Shown one piece after another: positions 59,741 to 64,000 of a stretch of 64,000 nucleotides of DNA. The notes beneath the pieces are model-generated. The model was not told the origin of the DNA and searched no databases. It was given only the letters and a program-made list of their open reading frames with translations. Every line of letters starts with the position of its first letter. Position 1 is the stretch's first letter. This DNA is from Siniperca chuatsi. Lineage: Eukaryota; Chordata; Actinopteri; Centrarchiformes; Sinipercidae. A program made the translations under genes and the position numbers. The stretch lies in the NCBI RefSeq assembly GCF_020085105.1, contig NC_058062.1, positions 7,739,945-7,803,944 on the forward strand, read 5' to 3'.

Positions 59741-60740
59741 CTGTAGGGATGGCAATGTCAGTCTGTCGGTCCACCACTTTGGTTCAGACTCAAATATCTC
59801 AACAACTATTAAGATGGATTGCCATGAAAGTTTGTACAGACATTCATGGTTCAATTTGTCCACTACTTTGGTTAATAACTAAATACCTGCAAAACTAATG
59901 ACATTCCCATCAGCCTCAGCTTTACTTTGTGTTTAGTGCTAATTTAAAATGTTAGCATGCTAAATAGCTAAACTAAGGCTACGTTCCCAAATCCGATTTT
60001 TTTTTGTGAGTCTCAGATCAGATTTTTTCATAACAGTGTGAACAGCACAAGTCACATGGAATCTGATCTTTTCAATTCTGATTTGTGCCACCTTCATATG
60101 TAGTCCTAAATCAGATACAGGTCTGATTTTTTCAATGGAACCTCAGTCTGAACAGTCATATCGGAATTCACGCAACTTTTACGTTACTCTAGAGTGTCAT
60201 TGGTCACAATTCTGTGCTGGCCGGAGAATACAAACATGGAAGACAGCTGCGATGGATGTTGTCAGTGGAGGGACAGTGAGCTGTTAGACCTCTTTAGTAT
60301 TTGAGGTGACACTTCTGTGCAAGCAAGGAGTCGCATCGTAACCGGTCTGTGTTTGAAAGCATATATAAACAAATGGCCTTCGTGTTTACTTCCACACGAC
60401 AGCGTGATGTGTGTGACGTCTTTGTTATTGCTCTTTTGTGCATGAGGGTCAGTTCAGGACCGTGACTAGTTTACACTGGAATCTGATATTGGCCACATTT
60501 AAAAAATGTGAACGGCCAAACAAAAAAATCTGAACTGAGCAATAAATCCGAAATGAGCATTAAGGCTTGCAGTGTGAACGTAGCCTTAGGTGGTGAACAT
60601 GGTAAACATTATACCTGCCTAACATAGGTATGTTGTCATTGTGAGCATGTTTAATTCCTGACATTAGCATTTAGCTCAAGGCACTGCTGTGCCTAAGAGC
60701 CTCACAAAGCAACTAGCATGGCTTTAGACTCTAAGTCTTG
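59741..60740 (+). repeat. Second GTTAGCATGCTAAC element, interrupted by an insertion
   Basis: Left part 59741-59973 (tagggatggcaatgtcagtc; ttgtacagacattcatggtt) and right part 60589-60740 (ttgtcattgtgagcatgt; gctttagactctaagtcttg) match the halves of the intact copy at 22411-22810. Confidence 0.7.
59974..60588. mobile_element. 615-bp inverted-repeat insertion nested in a repeat
   Basis: Ends are a perfect 13-bp inverted repeat: TAAGGCTACGTTC at 59974-59986 and GAACGTAGCCTTA at 60576-60588. The interior has imperfect inverted words (tcagatcagatttttt; tctgatcttttcaattctga; aaaaaaatctgaactgagca). No transposase frame, so non-autonomous. The superfamily is not assigned; the target duplication is unclear. 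Confidence 0.75.
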
Positions 60741-61040
60741 CTTGATAAATGGGTCAACCAATTAATCGTGTAACTCATTTATCGGTAAGTTAAATGACTG
60801 TCGCTGATTAAACTTCAGTCAATCAAATAATTGACAAATTTTTGCTACACTACTGTAAACTAAACTAAATGGGCCACAGCAACATGTAACTACTACTATC
60901 ATTGGTGATTTGCTCTTTAAATTATCTGCTTTGCTATCAAATGTGTGTTTACAAGGCAAGTTAAAAACCCCCATCAGGACTGAGAAGCGAAACAATCCGT
61001 TTTATAATGTATGCTTCTGTCACTATCATACATAATTCAG

Positions 61041-61041
<1 letters not shown>

Positions 61042-61077
<36 letters not shown>
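61042..61077. repeat. (CA)18 microsatellite
   Basis: 36 bp of uninterrupted CA in a srcin1 intron. Confidence 0.95.
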
Positions 61078-61079
<2 letters not shown>

Positions 61080-61477
61080 GTGATAGTGGTGGTGTCCAGT
61101 GATAGTGGTGGCAGACAGTGTCTGAGCACGCAGAGGGATGGTGATGCTGACCGATAACCCCCACCCTGTTTTCTAATAGGGTCATTTATCTAAACTGTGA
61201 CCACACTGAACAAAAACACAGCCAACAGCACCACAGAGTAGCGGCACGTACTGCAGTGTGTCATATTCTGGCCAGCTACAGTGGGATATTAAAGACATTA
61301 GGGGGTTAGATACAGTAATATACATAGTAAGGTTGGGGTTCAATAGCATTTCACCTTGTCTCAATCTAGTATTGAATCCTCTTAATGAATTAGATTCTCT
61401 TTGAATCCCTTCTTTAAATTCTGTTTAGGTTTCACCAATTTTAGGAAGCAAAAGTTCTGAATGCAGAAACTTCATAT

Positions 61478-61826
61478 TTAAAAGGAATAGTTTGATACTT
61501 TGGGAAATACACTTATTTGCGTAAACATAAAGGTACAGCGAGCAGCTGGTTAGCTTAGCTTAGCACAAAGACCAGAAGCAGGGGAAACAGCTAGCCCAGC
61601 TCTGTACAAATATAAAAAACAAACTATTTCTTGGCTCTGAGCAGTTGCCCGGCAACCAGCAGTCAGTTTTAGACTTGGGTTTTGTGTGGATTAAACAAAC
61701 AAGATGTGACATCAGGTCAGAGCCAGGCTAGTTGCTTGCCCCATTTCTAGTCTTGGTGCCAAGCTAAGCTAACTGGCTGCTCACGGTACCTTCATATTTA
61801 CTGTACAGACATGAGTGATATCAATA
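61478..61826. repeat. Dispersed teleost repeat (GCAGCTGGTTAGCTTAGCTTAGC type)
   Basis: Contains ttgggaaatacacttatttg, agctggttagcttagcttag, agctagcccagctctgtaca and, inverted, gccaagctaagctaactggc near its end. A familiar percomorph repeat. A fragment of its start also appears near 51860-51890 (gatattttgagaaatacact). Confidence 0.65.
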
Positions 61827-64000
61827 TTCTCATATAACTCTAAAATTTCCTTTCCTAAAATTATTATTAAAAAAATATTCTTGTAAAAAATAAAACTCTC
61901 ATTTTTCAGTAGACTACATATCACCTTCTCAATGATAATAAAAAGATAAAAGATTTGATAAGACAAAGACAAACTCTAAGCTTAACAAATCCAGGTATTT
62001 AACCAACTTGGAACCGGATCTATAGTGGAACCAGCTGCCTGAGCTCAAACCTATTACTCAGGAGAAGTAACACCCAGAAATAGATTTTGCATAGAACTGC
62101 AATAATAGCTTTCAGTATGAATGGGAATGACTGAAAAGACCACCATATCTAAAACATGTCAAAAGAGATATTTATTAGCGTATCTGTAATTTTTTTCTGC
62201 ACAGCTGAGAGAGAAACACAGAGCAACTCCGTTTCAAAATCTTGAGTCATTCTACTAGTGCATGTTAGAATTTCATTTTAATGCTAAATAACCTAGTTGG
62301 AGCTTTCTATGAAAAGGAAAAGGGAATTAAGAATATGGTGCTGCATGACTGAGCTCGCCTCTCACAATGTCTGCAGACTCACATTTTAAATTTCTGAACC
62401 AGCTGAAAAAGAAAAACAAAACTGTGTAGGGAAAGCGATCAATGCTCTGCTCTCAACAACTAATGAATATGCTGTTGAACAAGACAATGAAACCCCAATG
62501 TATGAATGCGTGTAAGCTTACTGCAGCTGTCGTTATATGTTCTTAGTCAACTTGCCTTGTTACAACAGGCTCCAAACATTAACTTCCATATTGCTGGTTT
62601 ATGTGATATGAAAACTGAAAATATATCTCTGCAGTAATTTTGCACTGTAAATATTATATGTGAATACACCATCTGGTCATGCATCTGGTCCTGCTAGACA
62701 TATCAGTGTTGGTATGTGTTGGTTCTACTTCCTTCTCATTTTCCTCTACAATCCTCCCTCCACACCTGCCTCCTGCCCTCTCTCCACCTCAACCTTTTCT
62801 TTTAGAGTGATTCAGACTTTTTCAACAGCACTCAATTACTGTCAAGAACTCTACACTGTTATAAGGGCACAGCGAAAGAGAGGAACAAGTAGGGAACAGG
62901 ATGATCTTACACAGAACAGAAGCGAATGGAGTGGAAAGCGGGATACGGCAACCTGACAACAGACCTTAGGCTATAAACTGCATTAAACTCATTGCAACCA
63001 CCCACCATGTTGTCTCTTGTTTCATGTGCTTGTACACACAAACATGAGCGTAATCATGCACACACACTAGGACACTCTGTTTTAAGGTCAAGAGATGGTA
63101 GCCTTGGTATATGGCTTTTTGTGTTTGGGAAAGCACATCTCATCAAACTCCATCTGACACTTAAATATTGTCTCACTTTGTCTGGAAACTTCTTAACCTT
63201 GTAGAATGGGTAACAGAGAATTTCCTAGTTTTCTTTCTTCTTCAATATTAATGTCATCTTCAAAATTGATTTGCAATTCATCCACATAATGTTTTGGATG
63301 CAAAGAAGATGCAAAGAAATAATAATAGTTTTAAACATACTGTACATACCATAATGAAACAGTGTGAATGCTTCTTGTTAGGTCATGTGTGCTTTTTACC
63401 TAAAAAGTCGGGCAGCACTGTATGGATTAAGCTAGATTTTAACCCTGAATTGGTTGGACAAATTTTAGAATTTGGCTGAATTTCCATTAAGATGAGTTGT
63501 CATTTGACGTGCAGTTTGAGGGGTGTCACGATGCCTGACTAATTGCCTCAATTATCAACGATCTGGTTCTCAGAGGGATTTCAAAAATTTTGGTTGGCTG
63601 TCCGATTTCCACAGGGCTGCTGTCAAAAGATCTGTAGTGAGCTTGTTTTAATATTAGTTAAGATTGCTGTGATATAAAATTGAACTTTGATGCAGAGCAG
63701 ACAGGCAGACAGACCATATTGTCTGCCTCTTCCCGCCATCTGCGGCTTCATATTTTTCTTTTTTCCCTTGTTACTTTCCCTTCATGGAAAGAATTGCACA
63801 AAGAAAATCTGCCTTTTTCTTATTTTGTCAACATTGTTGAGTGGTTGTCTCGTCTAATCAAGTTTTTTGAAGTGTCACTGGACAATCCATGTTTACGTTC
63901 CATGCGAGCACCCACTTTGTGACCAGTCAGCTGATCCATACAGTGTGAGCATGAAAATTGCAGGTTCAAATTAAAATATGCAGTGTGAGTTAACACAACA

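Larger units (their letters stand above)
58503..64000 (-). other. srcin1 upstream intron, repeat-rich, running off the window
   Basis: The first recognisable exon starts at 58502 in phase 0 and needs an upstream partner. I found none to position 64000, so this is intron (or intron plus unrecognised 5' sequence). It carries several dispersed repeats and a CA microsatellite. 62.0-64.0 kb shows nothing I can name. Confidence 0.6.

Noticed and set aside
1..64000. CRISPR arrays, prokaryotic operons, tRNA/rRNA genes, integrated virus
   Set aside because: The tandem repeats are microsatellites or a coding minisatellite; no clover-leaf, rRNA-like or viral reading frames were recognised by eye. A tRNAscan or viral search was not possible.

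Overview
This is vertebrate nuclear DNA. Genes are split by GT-AG introns, poly(A) signals are present, and spacer is AT-rich with many interspersed repeats. Protein similarity and repeat families I recognise from spiny-rayed fish (short dispersed elements with terminal inverted repeats, GCTAACGTTAGC palindromes) point to a percomorph teleost. I see no bacterial, viral or CRISPR feature. All similarity statements come from remembered family sequences; no search was run.

Layout: (1) 152-905, + strand: last two coding exons of retreg3 (ER-phagy receptor), with a long 3' UTR to about 2.7 kb. (2) 3335-5703, +: complete psmc3ip/Hop2 (meiotic recombination), 8 exons, with a perfect TTTCGCGCGAAA palindrome 34 bp before the ATG. 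(3) 8010-12178, -: complete mlx (bHLH-zipper partner of MondoA/ChREBP), 8 exons, converging on psmc3ip. (4) 13469-26420, +: complete fmnl1 (formin), 25 coding exons, 1114 codons, with FH1, FH2 and DAD. (5) 31879-58502, -: srcin1 (p140Cap), 16 well-supported or probable internal exons plus a less certain Ser-rich last exon; its 5' exons lie beyond the right edge. Its inferred ~4.9 kb 3' UTR ends at an AATAAA on the minus strand about 200 bp from the fmnl1 poly(A) signals, so the two genes are tail to tail. (6) 58503-64000: a repeat-rich srcin1 intron.

The genes do not form a pathway. The retreg3-psmc3ip-mlx order and orientation match the human 17q21.2 block as I recall it; fmnl1 and srcin1 are also on human 17q but megabases away, so the fish segment is rearranged ancestral 17q-type material.

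The observations most worth checking are in srcin1: a predicted 21-nt in-frame microexon, an exon whose polypyrimidine tract is a pentanucleotide microsatellite, a 311-codon phase 0-0 exon with an SH3-ligand motif, and tandem splice donors 9 nt apart. Others are the E2F-like palindrome at psmc3ip, the shared CTAACGTTAG palindrome in intron 1 of both psmc3ip and mlx, an in-frame 33-bp minisatellite in the fmnl1 FH1 region, and a nested transposon. I found no clearly new biological system.
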